A stretch of 57,886 nt of DNA from a virus: positions 1 through 57,886 of IMG/VR virus record IMGVR_UViG_3300031507_000003; one strand, given 5' to 3'. This document shows positions 23,408-31,280 of this stretch, piece by piece. The notes below the pieces were generated by a model. That model made no database searches, was not told the DNA's origin, and was given only the letters and a program-made list of their open reading frames with translations. A program made the position numbers and the translations under genes. How positions within the stretch are numbered: position 1 is the stretch's first letter; each line of letters opens with the position of its first letter.

Positions 23408-23665
23408 ATGTCGCAGGAGACCGAAGTGAAGCTCGGCCGTGGCCGGCCGCGTCCGGAAGAGGCGATCCAGCGGGATGCGTCCGTACTGAAGCTGCTCAGG
23501 AGCGGCCCACTCACCCGCAACCAGCTCCGGGACGCGACCGGGCTGACGGGCACGATCGTGTACCTGTCCCTGAGCCGGCTGCGGCGCGAGGGCAAGGTAA
23601 AGCTGTGCCAGGGCACCGCGGGCAACCGGGTGTGGTCCACGGACGTGACCGGCCCGTGCCCCTGA
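23408..23665 (+). CDS. Winged-helix DNA-binding protein
   Basis: An 85-aa protein with LLRSGPLTRNQLRDATGL and TGTIVYLSLSRLRREGKVKL, a compact winged-helix (recognition helix followed by wing). A basic N terminus GRGRPRPEE precedes it. It is a likely transcription regulator. It is followed by a perfect terminator palindrome that isolates it from the GntR gene. Confidence 0.7.
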   Translation: MSQETEVKLGRGRPRPEEAIQRDASVLKLLRSGPLTRNQLRDATGLTGTIVYLSLSRLRREGKVKLCQGTAGNRVWSTDVTGPCP

Positions 23666-23686
23666 CGCTGTGAGCCGTTCCACTTA

Positions 23687-23718
23687 CAAGAGGCCCCGTC
23701 ATATGACGGGGCCTCTTG
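23687..23718. terminator. Perfect 32-bp palindrome (bidirectional terminator)
   Basis: CAAGAGGCCCCGTCAT and its exact reverse complement meet at 23702/23703, a perfect 16-bp inverted repeat between the winged-helix and GntR genes. It would form a strong GC-rich hairpin on either strand. Confidence 0.8.
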
Positions 23719-23737
23719 CGTACCTCCGGTAACCTCC

Positions 23738-23752
23738 GCTTTAATTAAATCC
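23738..23752 (+). promoter_or_regulatory. TTTAATTAAA-type element upstream of the GntR gene
   Basis: GCTTTAATTAAATCC has the perfect core. It lies about 95 bp upstream of the GntR start and would allow autoregulation if that protein is the binder. Confidence 0.55.
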
Positions 23753-23845
23753 GTCGGAGGAACCGAACAGACGGACGACCCGGGACACCGGCCGGCCCCC
23801 ACAGACGTATGCTGGTCAGGTAAACCCGTAAAGGAGAAACTTACC

Positions 23846-24610
23846 GTGGACAGTCAATCCCCCCGCACGACGAAGTATCGGGCGCTGGCGGACGCCCTGC
23901 GCTCCGCGATCGAACGCGGCGAGTACCCCGCCGGCGGGACGCTGCCCACAGTGGCCGAACTGAGGGCCGCGTACGGGGCCACCAACGACACGGTGAAGTC
24001 CGCGTTCCAGGTGCTGGCCCGCGAGGGCCTCATCGACACCGGACAGGGCCGACGCACCCGCGTGCTGTCCCGGCGCCCGGTCATCCACACGTCCAGCTCC
24101 TACGTCGCCCCGGCCGCTGACGGAGGCCAGCAGACCTGGACCAAGCGCCTGGCCGAACTCGGCATGCGGGGCACCCAGCGGCTGGGCCGGGTCGGGGAGG
24201 TTCCGGCGCCGGACGACGTAGCCACCGAGCTGGACATCGAGCCGGGTTCGCCCGTGCTGCTCCGGCCGCGGGTCATGCTGGCGGACGGGGAACCGGTGGA
24301 ACTCGCCGATTCCTACTACCTGCTGGCCGTGGCCTCGGGCACCGCGATCGCCCAGCAGGGACTGGTGCGCGGCGGTACCTACGGCATCTTCGCCGACCGG
24401 GGCTACCCGCTGGTGGACCGGCAGGAGACGATCGCGTTCGGACCGGCCACCGAGACGGACCAGCGGGACCTGGCGCTGCCGTCCTCCGCCTGGGTGGTCC
24501 GGATGCTCATCGTCCATCGGACAACCGATGGAGCCCCGATCAGCGTGGACCGGTGCACCCTGCGGGCCGACCGGCACCGGCTGACGTACACGGTTCCCGT
24601 CCACGGCTGA
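23846..24610 (+). CDS. GntR/HutC-family regulator (KorSA-like)
   Basis: A 254-aa protein starting at GTG 23846 after AAAGGAGAAAC. Residues about 10-75 form the GntR winged helix (KYRALADALRSAIERGEYPAGG, then LPTVAELRAAYG). Residues about 90-250 fit a UTRA ligand domain (ELDIEPGSPVLLRPRVM, ELADSYYLL). It resembles the KorSA/TraR-type repressors that control transfer genes of Streptomyces plasmids. Position upstream of a SpdB-like and a TraB-like gene supports this. It is the best candidate for the protein that reads the repeated TTTAATTAAA elements. Confidence 0.82.
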   Translation: MDSQSPRTTKYRALADALRSAIERGEYPAGGTLPTVAELRAAYGATNDTVKSAFQVLAREGLIDTGQGRRTRVLSRRPVIHTSSSYVAPAADGGQQTWTKRLAELGMRGTQRLGRVGEVPAPDDVATELDIEPGSPVLLRPRVMLADGEPVELADSYYLLAVASGTAIAQQGLVRGGTYGIFADRGYPLVDRQETIAFGPATETDQRDLALPSSAWVVRMLIVHRTTDGAPISVDRCTLRADRHRLTYTVPVHG

Positions 24611-24633
24611 GTGTTGCGGCTCCGTAGGAACCG

Positions 24634-24649
24634 TGGTTTACTTAAATCA
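24634..24649 (+). promoter_or_regulatory. Promoter and TTTAATTAAA-type element upstream of 24678
   Basis: TGGTTTACTTAAATCA. TTGCGG at 24614-24619 is 18 bp upstream of TTACTT (24638-24643), a possible -35/-10 pair with the -10 inside the palindrome. Confidence 0.55.
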
Positions 24650-24677
24650 AAACGGACAGAGACGACGGAGGAAGACC

Positions 24678-24860
24678 ATGGAACTGACGGACGCACAGGT
24701 AGTGATCATGGAAGACATCCTCAACGAGTTCCGGGACCGGCTCCGTCACTACCCGGACGCTGAGATGGGCTGGGACGCGGAGCAGGTCCAGGCCTTCAAC
24801 GACCTGGACGCCAAGCACCTGGCCGAGGCCAAGAAGCGGAAACTCTGGTGGGCCCGGTAA
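24678..24860 (+). CDS. Small acidic helical protein
   Basis: A 60-aa protein starting at ATG 24678 behind GACGGAGGAAGACC. Entirely helical and charged (ELTDAQVVIMEDILNEFRD). Function unknown. Followed by a strong terminator. Confidence 0.65.
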   Translation: MELTDAQVVIMEDILNEFRDRLRHYPDAEMGWDAEQVQAFNDLDAKHLAEAKKRKLWWAR

Positions 24861-24884
24861 CACCGACCGAATCCAGCTCAACCC

Positions 24885-24920
24885 GAAGCCCCCGCAGGGA
24901 ACGTTCTCTGCGGGGGCTTC
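24885..24920 (+). terminator. Terminator hairpin
   Basis: GAAGCCCCCGCAG (24885-24897) pairs with CTGCGGGGGCTTC (24908-24920) around a 10-base loop. It is a classic high-GC intrinsic terminator-like hairpin just after the small gene. Confidence 0.8.
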
Positions 24921-24931
24921 GTCATGTCCGC

Positions 24932-25056
<125 letters not shown>

Positions 25057-25108
25057 CTGTCCCGCGAAGGGGGTTGTCCTGGCTGTACCGGTTAGGTTAC
25101 GGTGTTCT

Positions 25109-25123
25109 GGTATAGTTAATTCA
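25109..25123 (+). promoter_or_regulatory. TTTAATTAAA-type element upstream of the SpdB-like gene
   Basis: GGTATAGTTAATTCA contains a TATAGT hexamer that would serve well as a -10. The SpdB-like gene starts 30 bp downstream after GACGGAGGAAGCG. Confidence 0.5.
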
Positions 25124-25152
25124 GACGCACCGAGACACCGACGGAGGAAGCG

Positions 25153-26103
25153 ATGAAGACGGTCACCCGCATGGTCCCGGTGGAGCGGGACGGGAAGCAG
25201 CACCTCGTTCCGCAGGAGTTCCAGGTGCCCCGGGACTACGACGCGATGGCGCTGACCGCTGTCCTGTCCGCAGCATCCCTGGCCGTTGCCGGTGCCATCA
25301 CCTGGTCCACGGTCGCGATCGGCGGGCTGCTGTCGGGCGTGGCGCCCGTATGGGCCGCGTACCTGGTGGCCGGGGTGTTCGACCTGGCCTGGATCGTCTG
25401 CCTGATCCTGGAATGGCTGTGCCGGTTCGACCGTGCCCGTGCCGCTCTCCCGGTCGCCTGCGGGTGGATCGCGCTGGCCCTGTCCGTGTGCCTGATCACC
25501 CTGCACGGAGCCTCCAACGGGGGCACGGCGCTGATGGCCGGGACCGTGGACTGGTCGGGCCGGGGCACGGTCCTCGGGGCCTGCGGAGGGGCCGTCTCGG
25601 TCATCGCCAAGGGCATGGCAACCGTGGTCATGAGGCACACGTCGGTGGCCATGGACCCGGCGTCGGAGGCCTGGCTGAGCGCGGAGCGCGCGGAGGTGAA
25701 CGCCACGCTGGCCGTGACCGCGGCCCGGCGCCAGCTCACCCGGACCCAGTCCCGCATCGCGACCGAGACGCTGGCGCTGTCCGCCCCTGTCCAGGACAGC
25801 AGGACCGAAGTTGTCCGGACTGTCCCGACCGGACAGGACAACTTGTCCGCTGTCCCTGTCCTGTCCCAGGACAACGGACAGGACAGGACAGCTCTCCCCC
25901 GGACAGTCCGGGACAACACCGCTGACCTGTCCGGACGGCTGTCCCAGCGGGCGTTCGTCCGGGGCCTGCTGTCTGCCGATCCCGGACTGTCCGACACCGA
26001 CCTGTCCTCCGCTGTCCGCACCGAGTACGGGGCGGACACGAAGGCGGACAGCATCCGCAAGGCGATCCAGCGGGCCCGGGGCGACCTGTCCCAGGCCGTG
26101 TGA
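25153..26103 (+). CDS. DUF2637/SpdB-type membrane protein
   Basis: A 316-aa protein. Residues about 30-165 hold four hydrophobic segments (around 32-54, 60-88, 98-117, 130-155) and resemble DUF2637/SpdB2 proteins, which help intramycelial spread of Streptomyces plasmids. Residues about 205-270 are a low-complexity Asp/Ser/Thr/Val stretch encoded by DNA packed with GGACAG/CTGTCC words. The last 50 residues (RAFVRGLLSADPGLSDTDLSSAV) look like a small helical DNA-binding end. It lies between the GntR gene and a TraB-type gene. Confidence 0.75.
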   Translation: MKTVTRMVPVERDGKQHLVPQEFQVPRDYDAMALTAVLSAASLAVAGAITWSTVAIGGLLSGVAPVWAAYLVAGVFDLAWIVCLILEWLCRFDRARAALPVACGWIALALSVCLITLHGASNGGTALMAGTVDWSGRGTVLGACGGAVSVIAKGMATVVMRHTSVAMDPASEAWLSAERAEVNATLAVTAARRQLTRTQSRIATETLALSAPVQDSRTEVVRTVPTGQDNLSAVPVLSQDNGQDRTALPRTVRDNTADLSGRLSQRAFVRGLLSADPGLSDTDLSSAVRTEYGADTKADSIRKAIQRARGDLSQAV

Positions 26104-26126
26104 ACCGACAACCGAAAGAGGAACCC

Positions 26127-26246
26127 ATGAGCTACACCAACAACCCGGCAGACCAGCAGGCCCAGGCCGCGATCGCCCGATCGCAGGCAGCAGCGGCAGC
26201 GGCAGCGGCCGCGAAGGCCGCGGCAGACGCACAGCGCAACCGCTGA
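26127..26246 (+). CDS. Small alanine-rich peptide
   Basis: A 39-aa protein (starts MSYTNNPADQQAQ) with nine consecutive alanines flanked by Q, R and K residues, behind GAAAGAGGAACCC. Such short Ala/Gln peptides occur in Streptomyces plasmid transfer regions. Function unknown. Confidence 0.6.
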   Translation: MSYTNNPADQQAQAAIARSQAAAAAAAAAKAAADAQRNR

Positions 26247-26338
26247 GCCCCAGCGCTCCCCCGGATGAGTCCGGCACCCGCGTCACGGCGGAGGGGCGCA
26301 CGTAGCAGACGGAAGCGACCGGGACGACGGAGGAAGAG

Positions 26339-26650
26339 ATGAACAGCACCATCGGATGGGCCGCGTACGCGGCGGTGAACACAGCGGCCGGCGCGGTGGC
26401 AGCGGAAGGCCTGTCCCCGGCGCTGGTGGCGGGGCTGGGGCCGGTGGCCGCAGCCGCGGTGACGCTGGTGGCGGGAACGAAGGCGCTGCTGGACCTCAGC
26501 GCCGCGTACGGCCTTGTACCGGCCGTTCTCGCACCCGCCCTGGTCCAGGTCACCGCGCTGCTGGGAAGCGGCCACAGCAGCGCTCCGGCAGCCGCATCGG
26601 TTGCCCTGGCCGTGCTCGCGCAGTCAGCCCGGAAGGTGTCCCGCTCATGA
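26339..26650 (+). CDS. Hydrophobic membrane protein
   Basis: A 103-aa protein starting at ATG 26339 behind GACGGAGGAAGAG. Very alanine- and valine-rich, with about three hydrophobic segments (6-22, 28-48, 60-76). Could be a Spd-type spread protein by context. Overlaps the next start. Confidence 0.6.
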   Translation: MNSTIGWAAYAAVNTAAGAVAAEGLSPALVAGLGPVAAAAVTLVAGTKALLDLSAAYGLVPAVLAPALVQVTALLGSGHSSAPAAASVALAVLAQSARKVSRS

Positions 26651-26784
26651 CCGTCGTTCCGCTGCTGATCGCAGCGCTCCTGATCGTCCTCGGTGGCGGT
26701 GAGCCCGGCTGGAAGCGGACGGGCGCCATGGTCGCTGTCTTCGCACTCGGCGCCCTGTCCGGGGCGTTTGCCGTACTGAACTGA
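26647..26784 (+). CDS. Small two-helix membrane protein
   Basis: A 45-aa protein starting at ATG 26647 in the ATGA overlap with the previous stop. Two hydrophobic segments are joined by a short GGGEPGWKRTG turn. Small Spd-like proteins of this plan are frequent in Streptomyces plasmids. Function unknown. Confidence 0.6.
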   Translation: MTVVPLLIAALLIVLGGGEPGWKRTGAMVAVFALGALSGAFAVLN

Positions 26785-26798
26785 AAGGAGGAACGGCC

Positions 26799-27293
26799 AT
26801 GAATTACGTATCGCTCGGAGGCCTGGCCGTAGGTCTCGCCATCATTGCCGGGCACATCACGCTGTGGGTAATGGGCGGGAAAGGGCGGGGGTGGCGGGGA
26901 CTGGTTCTGCCGTTCCTCCCGATCTTTCTCTACGGAATGCTGCTCACCCTTTCCGCAGGCGGGGTGCTGGGATGGCTCGCGCACATTTCCCTGTGGGGCT
27001 CCAACCAGGTCGGGGACCTGTCCCTGAAGTACGGCGTCGGCAGCGGAACGCAGCGTGTGACCCGTTCCGTCTCCCTGGTGCTCACCCCGGCCGGCCACAT
27101 GGTCGTGCTGGTGGCCACCGTGGTGCTGGTCCTGGTCTTCCTGAGGTCCAAGAAGATCAGCCGGGTCAGGGTCTCGCTGTACTTCATCAGCGGCACGTGC
27201 CTGGCCCTGTCCTCGGGAGTGGCCGGGTTCGTCGCCACGGGGATGGCCCCGGGAGTGAACAGTCTGGGTGGCCTGGTGGCCGGGGTCGTATAG
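26799..27293 (+). CDS. Membrane protein with four hydrophobic segments
   Basis: A 164-aa protein after AAAGGAGGAACGGCC. Hydrophobic stretches at about residues 5-24, 35-62, 95-118 and 128-158, with basic loops. No family recognised. Possibly Spd-type by position between SpdB-like and TraB-like genes. Confidence 0.6.
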   Translation: MNYVSLGGLAVGLAIIAGHITLWVMGGKGRGWRGLVLPFLPIFLYGMLLTLSAGGVLGWLAHISLWGSNQVGDLSLKYGVGSGTQRVTRSVSLVLTPAGHMVVLVATVVLVLVFLRSKKISRVRVSLYFISGTCLALSSGVAGFVATGMAPGVNSLGGLVAGVV

Positions 27294-27294
27294 C

Positions 27295-27391
27295 CGTTCG
27301 TTCGGTGTTCGTTCGGCCCCGGAAAGACCCTCCGGGGCCGTTCGGCGGTAGCCGACCTGGGCGAACGCACCGAACGAACACCGAACGAACG
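27295..27391. repeat. 22-bp inverted repeat enclosing a terminator-like hairpin
   Basis: Bases 27295-27316 (built of GTTCG units) are exactly complementary to 27370-27391 (built of CGAAC units). Between them GGCCCCGG/CCGGGGCC forms an inner 8-bp stem. Two further CCGAACAG words follow at about 27396-27412. The locus lies directly before the TraB-type gene and could be an operator, a terminator or a cis-acting transfer site. Confidence 0.85.
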
Positions 27392-27435
27392 CTCCACCGA
27401 ACAGCGCCGAACAGTGACCGGAAGGGAAGAGGATC

Positions 27436-29166
27436 ATGGACTACGGGGCATCCACAGCGGTTCCGGCGCAGCCGGTCACCGAGCAGCAGCCGGACAGCGG
27501 GATCAGCGCGGGAGGGGTGTTCACCCTCGTTGTCGCGGTCGGGATCGCGGTGGCGGTGAAGTGGACTGGGCGCCGGGGGAAGACCGTTGCGCAGGACCGG
27601 CCGAAGCAGGGAAAGAAGCACCGGAAGGACTCCGGAAGCGCCCCGGAAGCGCTGCCGGTCGTCGGCATGGAGCAGCTCCGAGGGGATGCTCCTGTGCCGG
27701 TCCTGGAAAAGGCGACGGAAAAGGGATCATCCCTGATGGACGGACCCCGGGCAAAGCTGCTCGCGCACAAGCTCGGTATCCCGCAGGCCCTGGCCCAGCG
27801 GCTCCAGAAGGAATCCTGGTCCGCGATGTGCCGTAATCGGGGACTGGCCGGACTGGAGCGCGGCGATATGGAAGCGACCCCGTACGGCGTGGCCGTTCAT
27901 GTGGAATTCCGGGGGCGCCTGGACTTCGCCGCGGTACAGCGGGGCGTGGACCAGATCGAAACCGGGCTCGACGTGCTGACCGGCACGATCCGCCTGCGCA
28001 AGGGGGCCACCGCCGGCCGCGGCATCGTGGACGTACGGCTGAGGGACCCGCTGGAAGGCGGGGTGCCGTGGGAGGCTCCGGCCGTCCCGGTCCGCCTGGC
28101 GCACCCGCTGCGCCTGGCGGTGACCGCGTTCGGGGACACGGTGGAGGTGAGCCTGAAGCAGCGTCTCGGAGTCTTCGGCACGTCGGGTTCCGGGAAGTCG
28201 TGCGCTCAGCGGCTGATCGGGGCGCACGTCGCGGCGGCGATCGATGCCGAGATGGACGTCTGGGACTTCAAGCACGGGGTGGAGTCCCAGCACTACGCGG
28301 GCAAGGCGCATCGGGTGACCTCGATTGATGCGGCGGTGTCCCGGGTGGACTGGTTGCTGGAGACCGAGTTCCCGCGGCGCGCGGCGAAGATGAAGGAGCG
28401 GGGCGTCTCCGAATGGCTGGAGACCCCGTGGGACCCGGCACTGGTCATCGTGGTCGATGAGGGCAATGCCCTGGTCCGTGGCTTCGGGGAGTGGCGCGAG
28501 GAAGCGGAGGAAGAGGGAGGGAAGGCCGGCGCGAAGGGTGCCCCGCTCAAGCGGCTGTTCACCGCGGTGGAACAGGGCCGTGCGCTCGGCGTGTACTGGG
28601 TGTGGGCTACCCAGTTCCCGAAGGCCGCTTCGCTCCCGACCGAGATCCGGTCCCAGCTCAACGCCACGGTGTGCATGAAGCTGCGCACCGACGGGGAAGC
28701 GCGCGTGGTCTTCGGCGACGACAACGTATCCGCCGGCTGGGCTCCGCAGGATCTGTACGGCCCCGGCTGGCTGCTGGTCCAGGACGACACGCACACCGAA
28801 CCGGTGGACGCGAAGGCTGTCTGGCTGTCCGTGGACAGCTTCCGGTCCCTGTCCGCCTCTGTCCCGGACACGGACAGGACAGCGATGCCTGTCCGGACAG
28901 CGGGACAGTCCCTGTCCTCCGGCGGTCCTGTCCCGGCTCCTGTCCTGTCCGCTGTCCCGGACAGGACAGCGTCCACGGTGTCCCTGGACATCTGGACTGT
29001 CCTGCTGCTGTCCGAGGACAGTCTGTCCCTGTCCGAGCTGGCGGACAGGACAGGCCGGGCGAAGTCTTCGGTCCACGGCGCCCTGGCGAAGATGCTGGAG
29101 AAGAACGAGGTGGTCCGGGACGGGGATGACTACCGGCTGCGGGTGGCGGACACCGACTGCGGGTGA
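27436..29166 (+). CDS. FtsK/SpoIIIE-type DNA translocase (TraB-like)
   Basis: A 576-aa protein. One hydrophobic segment (about 25-43) anchors it. The RecA-like motor has Walker A GTSGSGKS (248-255) and Walker B LVIVVDEGN (336-344). Residues about 465-530 are low-complexity and encoded by DNA dense in GGACAG/CTGTCC. The last 50 residues (LSLSELADRTGRAKSSVHGAL) are a winged helix, like the gamma domain by which FtsK and TraB recognise short DNA repeats. In Streptomyces plasmids TraB moves double-stranded DNA between hyphae. Its job in a phage is inference: transfer of a plasmid-like prophage or DNA movement during infection. Confidence 0.82.
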   Translation: MDYGASTAVPAQPVTEQQPDSGISAGGVFTLVVAVGIAVAVKWTGRRGKTVAQDRPKQGKKHRKDSGSAPEALPVVGMEQLRGDAPVPVLEKATEKGSSLMDGPRAKLLAHKLGIPQALAQRLQKESWSAMCRNRGLAGLERGDMEATPYGVAVHVEFRGRLDFAAVQRGVDQIETGLDVLTGTIRLRKGATAGRGIVDVRLRDPLEGGVPWEAPAVPVRLAHPLRLAVTAFGDTVEVSLKQRLGVFGTSGSGKSCAQRLIGAHVAAAIDAEMDVWDFKHGVESQHYAGKAHRVTSIDAAVSRVDWLLETEFPRRAAKMKERGVSEWLETPWDPALVIVVDEGNALVRGFGEWREEAEEEGGKAGAKGAPLKRLFTAVEQGRALGVYWVWATQFPKAASLPTEIRSQLNATVCMKLRTDGEARVVFGDDNVSAGWAPQDLYGPGWLLVQDDTHTEPVDAKAVWLSVDSFRSLSASVPDTDRTAMPVRTAGQSLSSGGPVPAPVLSAVPDRTASTVSLDIWTVLLLSEDSLSLSELADRTGRAKSSVHGALAKMLEKNEVVRDGDDYRLRVADTDCG

Positions 29167-29191
29167 GGGGTTGCGGCCGTTCCCTGACTCT

Positions 29192-29206
29192 GCTTTAATT
29201 AAATCA
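29192..29206 (+). promoter_or_regulatory. Promoter and TTTAATTAAA-type element upstream of 29312
   Basis: GCTTTAATTAAATCA. TTGCGG at 29171-29176 is 18 bp upstream of TTAATT (29195-29200), so this looks like a -35/-10 promoter whose -10 is the palindrome. Confidence 0.6.
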
Positions 29207-29209
29207 GAC

Positions 29210-29278
29210 GGAGGGCGGGACGAGAGACCAAGGTCTCGACCGTCCGGGAGCACCGGAGCGGGGTCGCAACCGCCCTCC
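29210..29278 (+). other. Structured 5' leader of the 29312 gene
   Basis: GGAGGGCGG (29210-29218) pairs with CCGCCCTCC (29270-29278), enclosing the hairpin GAGACC-AA-GGTCTC (29224-29237) and further short stems. It starts a few bases after the promoter element and includes a GGAGG that would be masked. It could regulate translation or be a small RNA. Confidence 0.5.
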
Positions 29279-29311
29279 GCCACAGACACCGGACCCACGA
29301 CGGAGGACAGC

Positions 29312-29572
29312 ATGAGCGAGGGCATCTGGATCCTTGAGAAGGGGATCATCCAGGAGGGCGGAGAGGTCCTCGGGGTCTGGACCGGCCCGAACGCCAAGGA
29401 CGCGGCTGTTGCCCGCTTCGATCAGATCGTATGGACCGTGAACAGCGACCCCAGCGAGATCTCCCGGGGTGACGGGGAACCGGGAAACGAGCGGGGCACC
29501 GCGTACGCCTGCGGCCGGAACGAGTGGCTGTACCTGGGCTACTACGAGAACGGCTGGACCAAGGGCAACTGA
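29312..29572 (+). CDS. Hypothetical protein
   Basis: An 86-aa protein starting at ATG 29312 behind GACGGAGGACAGC. Aromatic and acidic (WILEKGIIQEGGEVLGVWTG), predicted beta. Function unknown. Confidence 0.6.
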   Translation: MSEGIWILEKGIIQEGGEVLGVWTGPNAKDAAVARFDQIVWTVNSDPSEISRGDGEPGNERGTAYACGRNEWLYLGYYENGWTKGN

Positions 29573-29612
29573 CCGCACCACCCGACCGAGGAACGAACGA
29601 GAGGCACCGACC

Positions 29613-29774
29613 ATGTGGAACCCCTTCAGGCGCAGCGACTCCTACAGCTACGCCAGCCGGAGCAAGGCCACCGCCCAGTGGAAGGCCGGCACCGCGGCCC
29701 GCTCCGCCGGCCACTGGAAGAACCTGAAGAAGAACGCGGACAAGGGCCAGGCCTGGTCAGACCGCCAGCGCTGA
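29613..29774 (+). CDS. Small basic protein ending DRQR
   Basis: A 53-aa protein (starts MWNPFRRSDSYSYAS) with many Lys/Arg, behind a GAACGAACGAGAGG leader. It ends WSDRQR, like the next gene's YDRQR end, so the two may be related. Function unknown. Confidence 0.6.
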   Translation: MWNPFRRSDSYSYASRSKATAQWKAGTAARSAGHWKNLKKNADKGQAWSDRQR

Positions 29775-29829
29775 TCCACCGGCCAGGGGCCGGAAGAAGC
29801 AAACCGGAAACGATCAGAGGGAGAAGAAG

Positions 29830-29976
29830 ATGTCTGACGCGAACGCGCTCGACGCCGCCTCGCAGCAGGTCCGCCACGCCGAGCCGGTCAAGCAGCACAC
29901 CACCGCCACGCCTCCGCCCCGGGTGGAGAACCCCCAGCCCGGCACGACCATCGACGAGTACGACCGCCAGCGCTGA
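29830..29976 (+). CDS. Small proline-rich protein ending DRQR
   Basis: A 48-aa protein (starts MSDANALDAASQQVR) behind AGAGGGAGAAGAAG. Proline-rich and probably disordered. Followed by a strong terminator. Confidence 0.6.
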   Translation: MSDANALDAASQQVRHAEPVKQHTTATPPPRVENPQPGTTIDEYDRQR

Positions 29977-29988
29977 TCCCTGGCCCCA

Positions 29989-30017
29989 GAACCCCCGCCT
30001 GAATCAGGCGGGGGTTC
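29989..30017 (+). terminator. Terminator hairpin
   Basis: GAACCCCCGCCTGA pairs with TCAGGCGGGGGTTC. It is a long GC stem right after the 29830 gene. Confidence 0.8.
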
Positions 30018-30040
30018 CGTGTTGCGCGCCGAGCCGGTCT

Positions 30041-30057
30041 GTGGTTTAATTAAATCA
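30041..30057 (+). promoter_or_regulatory. Promoter and TTTAATTAAA-type element upstream of 30090
   Basis: GTGGTTTAATTAAATCA, the fullest form of the element. TTGCGC at 30022-30027 is 18 bp upstream of TTAATT (30046-30051). Confidence 0.65.
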
Positions 30058-30089
30058 GACGGAGAGAGCAGCGGACGAAGGAGCGGGAC

Positions 30090-30530
30090 ATGATCAAGGT
30101 CTACGAGCGCACCGAGAACGGCGTCACCACCCAGGTGAGTATCGAGACCGGGCGCGCCGAAGGTGACCACGCGATGATGGCCGGCAAGCGCGATGTCCGC
30201 TCGATGTCCTCCAGCTACGGGCACCACGTCATCGAGTACAAGGACGGACGGAAGGTCACCCTCAAAATGATCGAAGTTGAGGAGCCGGAGCCGGTTGAGA
30301 CGGACAGCGAGGGACAGCGGATCGTCACAGTCAAGGGCAAGCGGTACATCGTAGGCACCCTTATCCCGGCCCGACCCAAGACCGAGGGCGTCCCCACCTG
30401 GATCCCCGAGGCGTACGCCAATTACTGGTCCGAGCGCAATGGCAAGATCTTCGGAGCCACACGGAACATGTGCGGAAGCCAGAAGCCGGGCACCGTAGGC
30501 CGCGCCATCTGGGACGCGGTGTACCGCTGA
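30090..30530 (+). CDS. Hypothetical protein
   Basis: A 146-aa protein starting at ATG 30090 after AAGGAGCGGGAC. The middle (VTVKGKRYIVGTLIP) is beta-rich and the end aromatic. No family recognised. It is isolated by its own promoter element and a terminator, so it is a monocistronic unit. Confidence 0.6.
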   Translation: MIKVYERTENGVTTQVSIETGRAEGDHAMMAGKRDVRSMSSSYGHHVIEYKDGRKVTLKMIEVEEPEPVETDSEGQRIVTVKGKRYIVGTLIPARPKTEGVPTWIPEAYANYWSERNGKIFGATRNMCGSQKPGTVGRAIWDAVYR

Positions 30531-30537
30531 CCCGCTC

Positions 30538-30567
30538 AGGGCCCCGGGGTTGCTGCCTCGGGGCCCT
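30538..30567 (+). terminator. Terminator hairpin
   Basis: AGGGCCCCG (30538-30546) pairs with CGGGGCCCT (30559-30567). It closes the 30090 unit just before the next promoter. Confidence 0.75.
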
Positions 30568-30570
30568 CTG

Positions 30571-30585
30571 TGGTTTAATTAATTC
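30571..30585 (+). promoter_or_regulatory. TTTAATTAAA-type element upstream of 30621
   Basis: TGGTTTAATTAATTC with TTGCTG (30550-30555) 19 bp upstream of TTAATT (30575-30580). Confidence 0.6.
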
Positions 30586-30620
30586 AGCAGGACAGCACCG
30601 GACAGACGACGGAGGACCCG

Positions 30621-30971
30621 ATGAACGCCAGCAGCCGCACCGCCCGACAGATCATCCGGAACCGACGGATCGAGAACCGGGCTGTGAAAGCGGTACGGAA
30701 CCGCGAACTCCAGCCGGCCCGCACTCACCTCCTGGCCACGGGGATCGACGCGGCCACCGCAAAGCGGTTCGCCGGAGCCTTCAGCAATCGGACCGTGCCC
30801 ACCTGGACCGGCGGTAAGACGGTGATCAAGCTCAAGGGTCGCCGCACGAAGCTGGTCCCGGTCAAGCTGTACGACCTGCCCGCCTTCACCGCCCGGCTGT
30901 CCGTGTACCGCCCGCGTGACCTCACCGCTGCCGGGATCTTCGCCCGTGCGGCCCACCGCCTCGCTGCCTGA
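30621..30971 (+). CDS. Basic hypothetical protein
   Basis: A 116-aa very basic protein (ARQIIRNRRIENRAVKAVRN) starting at ATG 30621 behind GACGGAGGACCCG. Composition suggests nucleic-acid binding. No family recognised. Confidence 0.6.
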   Translation: MNASSRTARQIIRNRRIENRAVKAVRNRELQPARTHLLATGIDAATAKRFAGAFSNRTVPTWTGGKTVIKLKGRRTKLVPVKLYDLPAFTARLSVYRPRDLTAAGIFARAAHRLAA

Positions 30972-30985
30972 TCGGAGAAAGAACC

Positions 30986-31204
30986 ATGGCCACTAAGACG
31001 ACACTGGAACTGGAACAGGGCGACCGAGTGTGGCCCCGGGGAACTGAAGAAGTCCGGATCTGCAAAGTGACCCGGACGCATCAGAACCGCAGTGACGGCC
31101 ACAACTTCCGGGTAGCGGCTGTCGGTATCCGGACCAACGAAATCCACCACTGGACTTGCGGTGAACAGGCCAAGTGGTCCATGAGCGTCGTTCAAGACTC
31201 CTAA
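30986..31204 (+). CDS. Hypothetical protein
   Basis: A 72-aa protein starting at ATG 30986 after GGAGAAAGAACC. Predicted small beta fold (GDRVWPRGTEEVRICKVTRT). Followed by a terminator hairpin. Function unknown. Confidence 0.6.
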   Translation: MATKTTLELEQGDRVWPRGTEEVRICKVTRTHQNRSDGHNFRVAAVGIRTNEIHHWTCGEQAKWSMSVVQDS

Positions 31205-31212
31205 CCTCGACC

Positions 31213-31243
31213 CCCGCCCCGGTCTCCGCAAGGGACCGGGGCG
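31213..31243 (+). terminator. Terminator hairpin
   Basis: CCGCCCCGGTC (31213-31223) pairs exactly with GACCGGGGCGG (31233-31243). The next promoter element begins one base later. Confidence 0.8.
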
Positions 31244-31259
31244 GTGCTTTAATCAAACT
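31244..31259 (+). promoter_or_regulatory. TTTAATTAAA-type element upstream of 31281
   Basis: TGCTTTAATCAAACTG, a variant with one changed base in the core, directly after the terminator hairpin and 22 bp before the gene. Confidence 0.5.
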
Positions 31260-31280
31260 GACAACGGACGGAGGACGGAC

